The notes under the pieces: generated by a model
The model's database searches: none
What the model was told of the DNA's origin: nothing
The model's input: the letters and a program-made list of their open reading frames with translations, nothing else
Position numbers and translations under genes: made by a program
Source: a virus
IMG/VR virus record: IMGVR_UViG_3300046167_000067
Location: 1-28,021 of that record
DNA length: 28,021 nt
Strand: one strand, 5' to 3'
In this document: positions 1 to 6,738 of the stretch, in pieces
Numbering within the stretch: position 1 is the stretch's first letter
Layout of the letters: the number at the start of each line of letters is the position of its first letter

Positions 1-380
1 TTCCTAAAAGCAAAGTAAAACTTGTAGTAGCTAAAATTAGAGATGTAACCTTTTTAAACCTTTTAAACGTGGCACAAGATTGTCAAAGCTTTGGAATACT
101 TGGGAAGCTTTTTAGAAGTTTTTGGAATATATGCGGAATCTGGCACAAGCTTTGCAAGGTTTTGTTGTTGGCACAATTATTGCAAGGCTTGTGAAGCTTG
201 CCAAGCTTGTGAGGGCGGGGCAGGTGGTCAGGGGGTAGGGGGTGGGGAGTAATACAATTAAATACATTTTAAAAGCTTTTCAAGTTGTCTAGCCTTCACA
301 TACTGCGGCTCCCTTTTAAAGCTTTAAAGTACATATATTGAGATCTATATAATACATACTTACACCCTCGGCGGCTGTTA
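1..380. other. Non-coding region with palindromes and G-rich tract
   Basis: No convincing gene lies in the first 380 bases. The stretch contains seven AAGCTT hexamers (starting at 86, 105, 147, 194, 203, 273 and 319), a 14-bp perfect palindrome TTTAAAGCTTTAAA at 315-328, a 10-bp palindrome AAAAGCTTTT at 271-280, repeated TGGCACAA words near 69, 141 and 169, and a G-rich tract at 213-247 in an otherwise A+T-rich setting. It lies next to the terminase genes and beside a divergent promoter pair, the usual place for a packaging site, a replication origin or a regulatory switch; which of these it is cannot be told from sequence alone. On the minus strand the first eight bases read TTTAGGAA, which could be the ribosome binding site of a leftward gene starting just outside the window. 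Confidence 0.6.
213..247 (+). other. G-rich tract, possible G-quadruplex
   Basis: The + strand has G runs of 3, 4, 2, 2, 5, 5 and 4 within 35 bases, separated mostly by one or two bases. At least four runs of three or more G are present (213-215, 217-220, 231-235, 238-242, 244-247), the pattern expected for a G-quadruplex, although one loop would be about ten bases. It stands out because the flanks are A+T-rich. For the leftward transcript predicted from the 385-413 promoter, the G-rich strand is the template strand. Confidence 0.45.
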
Positions 381-384
381 CTAT

Positions 385-413
385 AGTATAGTGTCAGATT
401 CTCAATCTGTCAA
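385..413 (-). promoter_or_regulatory. Leftward sigma70-type promoter
   Basis: On the minus strand a perfect -35 box TTGACA (413-408) is followed by 17 bases and a TATACT -10 box (390-385), five of six bases matching the consensus. The expected start is near 378. Transcription runs leftward, off the window, through about 380 bases without a credible gene. The spacer contains the palindrome CAGATT-CTC-AATCTG (395-409), which could be an operator. The promoter is the mirror partner of the one at 441-469. Confidence 0.75.
395..409. promoter_or_regulatory. Candidate operator palindrome
   Basis: CAGATT and AATCTG form a perfect 6-bp inverted repeat around a 3-bp centre. It sits between the -10 and -35 boxes of the leftward promoter, where bound repressor would block polymerase. 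The rightward promoter spacer has no matching copy, so any regulator would act on the leftward promoter or on both only through proximity. No protein partner is visible in the window. Confidence 0.4.
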
Positions 414-440
414 GTTTTTTATTATTTTTTTAAAAAAGAC

Positions 441-469
441 TTGACAAAACCTCAATACAACACTATACT
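441..469 (+). promoter_or_regulatory. Rightward sigma70-type promoter for the terminase/head genes
   Basis: TTGACA at 441-446, a 17-base spacer and TATACT at 464-469 give a near-consensus host sigma70 promoter. An A/T-rich tract lies immediately upstream (414-440), shared with the divergent promoter, and could act as an UP element. The predicted start is about position 476, one or two bases before the terS ATG at 478, so the message would be essentially leaderless. This is the only strong rightward promoter I see before the terminator at 7742. Confidence 0.8.
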
Positions 470-477
470 GTCTTGTT

Positions 478-900
478 ATGAATGCTTATTTACCTCAAAC
501 AACCAAAGAACGAGAGCTAACAGAAAAGCAACAGAAGTTCTTGGACTGTCTAATCCAAACAGGAGGTGATCCAAAATACGCAGCGGAGTTAGCGGGTTAT
601 GCCGAAGGTAGCTATTCTCAAGTAGTTAAATCACTTAAAAATGAAATAATAGAACTGGCCTCTCATATACTTGCTCAATCTGCACCCAAGGCAGCTATGA
701 AGCTTGTACAGGTATTAGATTCAGATGATCCTATGCCTCAAGCTAACGTAAAGTTACAAGCTGCTCAAACGATATTGGATCGCACTGGTTTAGGGAAGCA
801 AGATAGACTAGAGGTTAATGTTGAGTCAGAGGGTGGCGCTTTATTCATACTTCCTGCTAAGACTGTTGTAGAAGGTGAGTATGAAGTTACCCAAGACTAA
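478..900 (+). CDS. terS: Terminase small subunit
   Basis: This 140-residue protein has the features of phage small terminases, which bind the packaging start site and present DNA to the large subunit. The N-terminal third carries the typical Terminase_2-like start LTEKQQKFLDCLIQTGGDPK followed by AAELAGY and further predicted helices, consistent with a helix-turn-helix DNA-binding domain (about residues 14-60). The middle (residues 60-110) is helical, as expected for oligomerisation, and the C-terminus is acidic. It is the first gene after the rightward promoter and overlaps the next gene by 20 bases. There is no Shine-Dalgarno sequence before the ATG, and the -10 box is only eight bases upstream, so leaderless translation is likely. 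The call rests on family resemblance plus position directly before the large terminase. Confidence 0.8.
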   Translation: MNAYLPQTTKERELTEKQQKFLDCLIQTGGDPKYAAELAGYAEGSYSQVVKSLKNEIIELASHILAQSAPKAAMKLVQVLDSDDPMPQANVKLQAAQTILDRTGLGKQDRLEVNVESEGGALFILPAKTVVEGEYEVTQD

Positions 901-1426
901 GCCACGTACACAGGGTGTTGCTCCATTTGCATACGATGCAGATCCAGAGAGTAAGCTATTTGTACGCAATGATAAAGTCTACAAAGTACTCAAAGAGGTT
1001 GTAGAAGGTATTGTTGATGGTAAGTATAAATCTATCCGTGAAGGTAGATTGTTTATAGAGTCTAAGGGCTACAAGGTATCGGTACAAACTCTCTCTAACC
1101 ATGTAAAGCAGGAAAGAGAGGATAGAGGACAATCTCCTAAGTACCGTTACAGTAAGAAAGAAAAGGCTAAGATGGCTGCTAGAAGGTCTGTAAAGGACAA
1201 GCAGCGCCGTATAGAAGCCCTTGACAAGAAGTTGAAGTCTGCTAAGGCTACACTAAACCAGCAGACAAAGGTACAATCTAAGTTAGATGAGGCTTTAGAT
1301 GCCTCTACAACTGAAGGAAAGATTTTAACAGAAGATGAACTTGATCTGTTGGCTCCTAGTACAAAGGAGATAGTAGATGAAAAGATTATCTTTAAACCTA
1401 ATGATGGGCCGCAGACAGACTTCTAG
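881..1426 (+). CDS. terL: Terminase large subunit, N-terminal segment (frameshifted)
   Basis: This 181-residue reading frame ends in IIFKPNDGPQTDF and then TAG. In marine podovirus large terminases the motif FKPNxGPQTxF is followed directly by LAA and then YGGAAGGGKS; here LAA-type sequence and the Walker A motif continue in the next frame from 1426 on. I therefore read 881-2709 as one gene of about 609 residues missing one base near 1424 (TTC-TA-GCG instead of TTC-NTA-GCG). The N-terminal part is basic and helical, with a possible helix-turn-helix region (residues 27-80) and a lysine/arginine-rich coiled-coil stretch (residues 90-135), an accessory domain seen in this terminase group. I chose ATG 881 rather than GTG 875 because AAGGTGAG lies immediately upstream of the ATG. 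It overlaps terS by 20 bases, which suggests translational coupling. Confidence 0.7.
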   Translation: MKLPKTKPRTQGVAPFAYDADPESKLFVRNDKVYKVLKEVVEGIVDGKYKSIREGRLFIESKGYKVSVQTLSNHVKQEREDRGQSPKYRYSKKEKAKMAARRSVKDKQRRIEALDKKLKSAKATLNQQTKVQSKLDEALDASTTEGKILTEDELDLLAPSTKEIVDEKIIFKPNDGPQTDF

Positions 1427-1446
1427 CGGCTCCAGAGACGGACGTA

Positions 1447-2709
1447 TTGTATGGTGGCGCAGCAGGGGGTGGTAAGTCCTATGCTATGCTCGTAGATCCC
1501 CTCAGATTCGCTCACAGGGCTGCTCACAGGGCGTTGATATTAAGACGCTCCATGCCTGAACTGAGGGAGCTTATAGATAAGTCTAGGGAGTTATACCCAA
1601 AGGCTTTTCCGGGATGTAAGTTCAGAGAAGTTGAAAAGATCTGGACATTCCCTAGTGGTGCTAAACTAGAGTTTGGCTTCCTTGAAAGAGATGCAGATGT
1701 GTACCGCTATCAGGGACAAGCTTATAGTTGGATTGGTTTCGATGAGATTACTCATCTATCAACAGAGTTTTCTTGGAACTACCTAGCATCAAGACTACGT
1801 ACTACAGACCCTGAGATTACGCCGTACATGCGTTGTACAGCTAACCCCGGTGGTGCTGGTGCAACATGGGTAAAGAAGCGTTATGTGAACCCATCAGAGC
1901 CTAATGAGAGCTTTACAGGCCATGATGGTTTGACACGACGTTTCATACCAGCCCGCTTAGAAGATAACCCATACCTGTCTACAGATGGTAGGTATGAGCA
2001 GATGCTTAAAGCTCTACCAGCGGTACAGCGTAAGCAGCTTCTAGAAGGTAACTGGGATGTTACAGAAGGTGCTGCCTTTACAGAGTTTGATGTAATGGAG
2101 CATGTTATAACACCATTTGAAATCCCAGTAGGCTGGGAAAGGGTGAAAGGAATTGACTACGGATACGCTTCAGAATCTGCTTGTGTTTGGGGCACTGTTG
2201 ATCCCTCTGACGGTACACTTATTATATATAGGGAACTTTATCGGAAAGGACTGACAGGTGTTGATTTGGCTCAGATGATTACAAACATGGAGCTAATAGA
2301 CCCCTACTCTGTGCCGGGAGTGTTAGACACAGCGGCATGGAATAGAACAGGTACTACAGGCCCTACAGTTGGAGAGACACTTCAACGAGCAGGGCATAAA
2401 TTACGTAGAGCAGATAAAAACAGAATACAAGGTAAGATACAAATCCACGAATACTTGAGAGTGCAACCAAGTGGCAGACCTAAGATACAGATATTTAATA
2501 GCTGTCCCAACTTGATACGTGAACTCCAAAGTCTTCCTCTGGATAAATCTAACCCAGAAGATGTTAATACAAATGCACCTGACCACGCTTATGATGCGTT
2601 ACGCTACTTAATTATGTCAAGACCTAAAGTCAATGACATCTTTAGTCAGTTTAGAAACATGAGAATGGAACAGGCATATACACCCGTTGATTCGGAGTTT
2701 GGATACTAA
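1447..2709 (+). CDS. terL: Terminase large subunit, ATPase and nuclease segment
   Basis: This frame holds the DNA-packaging motor and headful/terminal nuclease. Counting from the TTG at 1447, Walker A is GGAAGGGKS at residues 3-11 and Walker B is WIGFDE with D99-E100. The C-terminal RNase H-like nuclease has candidate metal-binding aspartates in GIDYG (D237), VLD (D294) and PDHAYDALRY (D379/D383). There is no credible start or ribosome binding site: the frame is open upstream to about 1426 and its first residues are already the ATP-binding loop, so it must be the continuation of the 881-1426 segment after a one-base frameshift. The combined length of about 609 residues suits the family. Its stop overlaps the portal start (TAATG at 2707-2711). 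Identification as TerL is firm; whether the break is real or a read error is open. Confidence 0.9.
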   Translation: MYGGAAGGGKSYAMLVDPLRFAHRAAHRALILRRSMPELRELIDKSRELYPKAFPGCKFREVEKIWTFPSGAKLEFGFLERDADVYRYQGQAYSWIGFDEITHLSTEFSWNYLASRLRTTDPEITPYMRCTANPGGAGATWVKKRYVNPSEPNESFTGHDGLTRRFIPARLEDNPYLSTDGRYEQMLKALPAVQRKQLLEGNWDVTEGAAFTEFDVMEHVITPFEIPVGWERVKGIDYGYASESACVWGTVDPSDGTLIIYRELYRKGLTGVDLAQMITNMELIDPYSVPGVLDTAAWNRTGTTGPTVGETLQRAGHKLRRADKNRIQGKIQIHEYLRVQPSGRPKIQIFNSCPNLIRELQSLPLDKSNPEDVNTNAPDHAYDALRYLIMSRPKVNDIFSQFRNMRMEQAYTPVDSEFGY

Positions 2710-4883
2710 TGGCAGAAAATACTTTAACAGCGAACGGGATTTACTTCGGAGACGTTGAAGGCGAAGATGGCCTTGAACTAACCCTAGAAGAAAATCTACG
2801 CAATAACCTAGTGGGTCTAATTACTGATCGCTATGTTTCTGCTAAGTCCTCACGCGATCTAGATGAGCAGCGTTGGCTTACAGCGTATCATAACTATCGT
2901 GGTTTATACGGCAAGAATGTACGCTTTAGAGAGTCTGAGAAGTCTCGAATCTTTGTAAAGGTTACTAAGACTAAAGTACTTGCAGCCTTTGGACAACTTG
3001 TAGATGTTGTGTTTGGTGCTAATAAGTTTCCTATCGGTATTAGTGAAACTAAGATGCCTGAAGGTATTTCTCAGTATGGGCATGTAGATGCTTCTGCTGC
3101 ACCGGGAATTGAAACTTCTCAAGGACAAGCTCCTGAAGAAGAACAAGAGATTACAGATAATCCTTTTGATGTAGGCTTTGAAGGTGACGGACGGGTGTTA
3201 AAACCCGGAGCTACATATGCTACAGGAAAGTTTGAAGATATAAAACTTGACAAGAAAGCAGAAGAAAAAGGTATGTTGAAGGAAGGGCCTTCACCAGACC
3301 CACAAGTACTCGAACTAAGTCCTGCACAAAAAGCTGCAAGACGTATGGAAAAACTTATACACGATCAGATAGAGGAGTCTAACGGCGCTAGTGAGATCAG
3401 GAACGCATTATTTGAATCAGCTTTATTCGGCACCGGAATCGTTAAAGGGCCGTTCAATTTTAACAAGACCCTCCACCGATGGGATGAAGGAGAGGACGGT
3501 GATAGAGTTTACTCTCCTGTTGATGTTAGGGTGCCTCGCTTGGAGTTTGTCAGCATCTGGGACTTTTTCCCAGACCCCAACGCAACAAATGTTGACGAAT
3601 CAGAGTATGTATTCCACCGCCATAGAATGAACCGTACTCAGCTTCGTAGTCTTGGTAAGATGCCTTACTTTGACAAAGAAGCTATACGTACATGCCTTCA
3701 AATGGGGCCTAACTACGTAGAAGAAGATTACGAGCACGAACTAAAAGATGATAATCGTAATGATGAATACGGTGCATCTCAGTATGAAGTATTAGAGTAC
3801 TGGGGTGTTATGGATGCAGAGTACTGCCGTCAGGTAGGTATGGAGATTCCTGATGAAGTAGATGACCTAGATGAAGTACAGATCAACGCTTGGGTCTGTA
3901 ATGGTCAAATGCTTCGCAGTGTTGTAAATCCTTTTACACCTTTCCGTATTCCTTACCATGCGTTTAGTTACGAAAAGAACCCCTACAGCTTTTTTGGTAT
4001 TGGGGTAGCAGAGAACATGGATGACTCTCAGAAGATTATGAATGGTCATGCACGTATGGCTATTGATAATCTAGCTCTATCAGGCTCTGTAATCTTTGAT
4101 GTAGATGAAACTGCCCTTGTAGGTGGTCAAAGCATGGAGATTTATCCGGGTAAAGTATTTAGGCGACAAGCAGGTGTACCCGGACAAGCTATTAATGGTT
4201 TGAAGTTTCCTAACACTACTGTAGAAAACATGCAGATGTTTGACAAGTTTCGACAGCTTGCGGACGAACAGACAGGTATTCCTTCTTACAGTCACGGTCA
4301 AACAGGCGTACAAAGCATGACACGTACCGCATCAGGTATGTCTATGTTGCTTGGTGCAGCCTCATTGAACATTAAGACTGTTATTAAGAATCTTGATGAC
4401 TTCCTGTTGAAGCCTATGGGTGAAGCATACTTCCAATGGAACATGCAGTTTTCAGACTATAAGCTTGGCATTGACGGTGACTTAGAAGTTAAGGCTACAG
4501 GCACGAATAGTTTGATGCAAAAGGAAGTACGCTCTCAAAGGCTTACAATGTTCCTTCAGACCGCAGCTAACCCTGCTGTAGCTCCGTTTATTAAGATGAA
4601 CAAGCTTATTAGTGAACTGGCGTATAGCTTAGACCTAGACCCAGATGAACTGATGAATGACCCTGAAGAAGCTGCAATGATGGCTCAGATTATAGGAATG
4701 CAAAATAATGTTGGACAAAGCCCTAGCCCGGAAGCTGGCCCCGATGGTCAAGGACAAGCACCAATGGGAGGCCCTGAAGGAGTACCTCAACAACCTCAAG
4801 ACCTTGGAGTTACAGGTACTGGTGGCGGCAACATCGGAACTGGATCTGTTCCGCAGTCAGGGGAAGCTGAGTTCTCTGGCTAG
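2709..4883 (+). CDS. Portal protein (P22-like size)
   Basis: The 724-residue product matches the length of P22-type portals (725 residues in P22) and lies directly after the large terminase, as portals do. The portal forms the twelve-subunit ring at one capsid vertex through which DNA is packed and ejected. Supporting segments are YEVLEYWGVMD, GIGVAENMDDSQKIMNGH and MEIYPGKVFRRQAG in the central part, followed by GMSMLLGAASLNIKTVIKN, all characteristic of phage portals. The last 60 residues are rich in Gly, Pro and Gln (low complexity), and their DNA also encodes the N-terminal part of another gene in a different frame (4708-4941). The ATG overlaps the terL stop, with GGAG about ten bases upstream. 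Residues 100-210, an acidic Pro/Glu/Lys-rich insert, look disordered. Confidence 0.88.
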   Translation: MAENTLTANGIYFGDVEGEDGLELTLEENLRNNLVGLITDRYVSAKSSRDLDEQRWLTAYHNYRGLYGKNVRFRESEKSRIFVKVTKTKVLAAFGQLVDVVFGANKFPIGISETKMPEGISQYGHVDASAAPGIETSQGQAPEEEQEITDNPFDVGFEGDGRVLKPGATYATGKFEDIKLDKKAEEKGMLKEGPSPDPQVLELSPAQKAARRMEKLIHDQIEESNGASEIRNALFESALFGTGIVKGPFNFNKTLHRWDEGEDGDRVYSPVDVRVPRLEFVSIWDFFPDPNATNVDESEYVFHRHRMNRTQLRSLGKMPYFDKEAIRTCLQMGPNYVEEDYEHELKDDNRNDEYGASQYEVLEYWGVMDAEYCRQVGMEIPDEVDDLDEVQINAWVCNGQMLRSVVNPFTPFRIPYHAFSYEKNPYSFFGIGVAENMDDSQKIMNGHARMAIDNLALSGSVIFDVDETALVGGQSMEIYPGKVFRRQAGVPGQAINGLKFPNTTVENMQMFDKFRQLADEQTGIPSYSHGQTGVQSMTRTASGMSMLLGAASLNIKTVIKNLDDFLLKPMGEAYFQWNMQFSDYKLGIDGDLEVKATGTNSLMQKEVRSQRLTMFLQTAANPAVAPFIKMNKLISELAYSLDLDPDELMNDPEEAAMMAQIIGMQNNVGQSPSPEAGPDGQGQAPMGGPEGVPQQPQDLGVTGTGGGNIGTGSVPQSGEAEFSG

Positions 4884-4941
4884 ACTAGAAACTTTACCTG
4901 AGCAAGTAGACGAAGCACTTAATAGGAAAGATTATGAGTAA
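4708..4941 (+). CDS. Small helical protein overlapping the portal gene end
   Basis: This 77-residue frame overlaps the last 176 bases of the portal gene in a different frame, then continues 58 bases to the next gene. Unlike a chance shadow it has a coherent helical, charged composition (KDKHQWEALKEYLNNLKTLE, then ELDLFRSQGKLSSLARLETL). This resembles small post-portal proteins of marine podophages that carry a WxxLxEYL element and a charged helix ending in a short Leu-rich segment. An AGGA-type ribosome binding site lies about ten bases before ATG 4708. The stop overlaps the start of the next gene (ATGAGTAA at 4934-4941), consistent with coupling. Function is unknown; a head-assembly accessory role is inferred from position only. 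Confidence 0.65.
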   Translation: MLDKALARKLAPMVKDKHQWEALKEYLNNLKTLELQVLVAATSELDLFRSQGKLSSLARLETLPEQVDEALNRKDYE

Positions 4942-5797
4942 GAGTATGTTGAATTTAAAAGATACTGATGCAGCACTAGCTTCGGCTAAAGCTTCAGCAG
5001 AAAACAGTAGAAGGCAAGAACTACTACAGCAACAAAAAAATGCTCAAGCTTTAATGGATGCTGAAGTTCGTCAATTGCAACGTGAAAATAGAGGAATGTC
5101 TGAAGAACAAGCCAGAGAAATTATTTTTATGCAGATGCAAGAAGCTGCTGCTCGGCAAGAAAAACAACCGCTGGCAGAAGGCGGCTTACCAGATCTTACA
5201 GGCGATGGAAAGATTACTCAGGCAGATGTCTTGAAAGGACGTGGAGTATTTAACGAAGGTGGCTCAATGATGATGCCCCCTGAAGGTATGCCAGTAGATA
5301 CCTATCCTAACATACCAGAAGATGAAATGGATGAAGCACTGGCTTCGCAGCTTCCAGATGATGAGATGGAAGACGATTATATTAGTTACGTCATGGATGA
5401 ATCCCTTGACGATGATGAACAAGATTACCTAGCAGGTGTATTACAAAATGATCCAAGACTATCAGATATTTTGGACAAAGTAATTACAGTTGCTAGTGAG
5501 TTTTCGGGTGCTGGAGAAGTCGAAGGCCCCGGAACTGGTGTATCAGATTCTATCCCCGCTCGTTTGAGTGATGGAGAGTTTGTATTTACCAGAAAAGCAA
5601 CCGATCAGATTGGTGCGGATCAGCTTCAAACAATTATGGATGATGCTGAACGTGCTTATGATGGCGGTTATCAAATGAAGGCTATCGGCGGTTATATGCA
5701 AGAAGACCCTGAAGAGCAAGATTCACCCCTCAGTCAAACCGATGAGGAAATCAAGAAGCTCATGATGGGTGCAAATAAGATGCCTAGTCTTCAATAA
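4934..5797 (+). CDS. Post-portal structural protein with dockerin/EF-hand-like loop
   Basis: The 287-residue product has three parts. Residues 12-78 are a Gln/Ala/Glu-rich helix or coiled coil. Residues 87-98 read DLTGDGKITQAD, with Asp, Thr, Asp, Lys, Thr and Asp at loop positions 1, 3, 5, 7, 9 and 12, the pattern of dockerin-type EF-hand calcium loops. The C-terminal third carries EGPGTGVSDSIPARLSDGEF followed by VFTRKATDQIG, a motif I know from many marine phage head-region proteins of unknown function. In between is a strongly acidic stretch (about residues 125-165). It overlaps the preceding gene by eight bases and sits between portal and scaffold, so a virion or head-assembly role is likely. 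The calcium binding is a motif-based inference. Confidence 0.65.
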   Translation: MSKSMLNLKDTDAALASAKASAENSRRQELLQQQKNAQALMDAEVRQLQRENRGMSEEQAREIIFMQMQEAAARQEKQPLAEGGLPDLTGDGKITQADVLKGRGVFNEGGSMMMPPEGMPVDTYPNIPEDEMDEALASQLPDDEMEDDYISYVMDESLDDDEQDYLAGVLQNDPRLSDILDKVITVASEFSGAGEVEGPGTGVSDSIPARLSDGEFVFTRKATDQIGADQLQTIMDDAERAYDGGYQMKAIGGYMQEDPEEQDSPLSQTDEEIKKLMMGANKMPSLQ

Positions 5798-5804
5798 TTT
5801 TTAC

Positions 5805-5875
5805 GGCTACCTTGGTAAGACAAGCCCCATAAACTCGACGGAGTTAATATGGCTACCTTGCAAGACACAAGCCCC
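5805..5875 (+). repeat. Two tandem leader repeats able to form hairpins
   Basis: Two imperfect direct repeats, 5805-5828 (24 bases) and 5851-5875 (25 bases), both begin GGCTACCTTG and end ACAAGCCCC, with starts 46 bases apart. In each, GGCT pairs with the terminal AGCC and an inner CTT or CTTG pairs with AAG or CAAG, so each copy could fold into a small stem-loop. They occupy the gap between the post-portal gene and the scaffold gene. Both halves of the stem being kept while the loop differs suggests RNA structure rather than simple duplication, but no known element is recognised. Confidence 0.55.
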
Positions 5876-5917
5876 GTGAAGGAGATTGAGAATGTCAGAA
5901 GTACAAGAAGAAGTTAG
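5849..5917 (+). CDS. Possible 22-codon leader peptide before the scaffold gene
   Basis: ATG 5849 is preceded by GGAG at 5840-5843, at good spacing, and opens a 22-codon frame beginning MATLQDTSPVKEIENV. It lies within the second leader repeat, runs into the scaffold gene and ends 26 bases after that gene's ATG at 5892 in another frame. It could serve as an upstream coupling or attenuating open frame. The peptide is short and could equally be accidental. Confidence 0.25.
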   Translation: MATLQDTSPVKEIENVRSTRRS

Positions 5918-6710
5918 TAATCCATACAATGCTCGTAAGCCTTGGCACGAAGCTGATAAGCCCAGTGGAGGCAGTGCAGATGGATTATTTTTTGAGCCAC
6001 CTCAGGCTACCCCCGAAGAGGCCCCTGAAGAAGAAGCTCAACCCCGAAAGAGGACTAACTATAAAAAGCGATACGATGATCTAAAGAAACATTATGATCA
6101 AAAACTTGGAGAGTTTAAACAAAAGGAACAAGAACTCCTTGCGATGGCTCAACAAGCACAACCCCGTTATGAACCGCCTAAGTCTGAAGAAGAGTTAGAA
6201 AGTTTTAAAGAGGAGTATCCTGATCTGTATAACACTGTTGAATCTGTAGCACATATGCAGAGTCAACGGCAGGTAGCAGAACTTGAAGCGCAACTACAGG
6301 CTATGCGGCAACGTGAGTCTGAAGTATTACGTAGAGAGGCTGAAACCACTTTGCAACAGCGCCATCCAGACTTTGAAGATATCAGAGGGGATGAGCAGTT
6401 TCATGCGTGGGCTAAAGAGCAACCTGAGCAGATTCAAGATTGGGTTTATAATAACCCTGATAATGTTGCTTTAGCTTCAAAAGCTATTGATCTTTACAAA
6501 TTGGAAACTGGTGTTGCTCAAAAACAACAGCCCAGAAAGAAACCTCAAGGTTCGGCAGCAGATATGGTATCAACTAAAACAACTAACGTAGATGCTGGTC
6601 AACCTAAGATCTGGACTGAACGGGAAATCGCTGCTATGTCCCTAGATCAGTTTGATAAATATGAAGAAGATATTAAACAAGCAATGATGGAGGGCCGTGT
6701 AGTAGCATAA
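5892..6710 (+). CDS. Capsid assembly scaffolding protein
   Basis: The 272-residue product is highly charged and helical and lies directly before the major capsid gene, the standard place for a scaffold that guides procapsid assembly and then leaves. Residues 1-60 are Pro/Glu-rich and probably flexible; residues 65-95 and 108-160 are predicted coiled coil (for example LEAQLQAMRQRESEVLRREA). A short conserved-looking block HPDFEDIRGDEQFHAW follows, and a basic KQQPRKKPQGS segment precedes the C-terminal helix, where podovirus scaffolds often contact the coat. The start is ATG 5892, with AAGGAG (5879-5884) seven bases upstream; an in-frame TTG at 5886 has no good ribosome binding site. No catalytic motif is seen, so it is not a protease. 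Confidence 0.8.
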   Translation: MSEVQEEVSNPYNARKPWHEADKPSGGSADGLFFEPPQATPEEAPEEEAQPRKRTNYKKRYDDLKKHYDQKLGEFKQKEQELLAMAQQAQPRYEPPKSEEELESFKEEYPDLYNTVESVAHMQSQRQVAELEAQLQAMRQRESEVLRREAETTLQQRHPDFEDIRGDEQFHAWAKEQPEQIQDWVYNNPDNVALASKAIDLYKLETGVAQKQQPRKKPQGSAADMVSTKTTNVDAGQPKIWTEREIAAMSLDQFDKYEEDIKQAMMEGRVVA

Positions 6711-6738
6711 TTAATTGTGTTATTAGGAGAATATTAAC

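Noticed and set aside
112-267. A 51-codon minus-strand frame starting at 267
   Set aside because: No ribosome binding site, Pro/Thr/Cys-rich chance-like composition arising from the C-rich complement of the G tract and the AAGCTT words.
3246-3275. TTGACA inside the portal gene as a promoter
   Set aside because: No acceptable -10 box at 16-18 bases.
3391-3630. 79-codon + strand frame inside the portal gene
   Set aside because: Lies wholly inside a strongly supported gene, no ribosome binding site, no coherent sequence features.
6283-6474. 63-codon + strand frame inside the scaffold gene
   Set aside because: TTG start without ribosome binding site; the hydrophobic end is a frame-shifted reading of the scaffold coding sequence.
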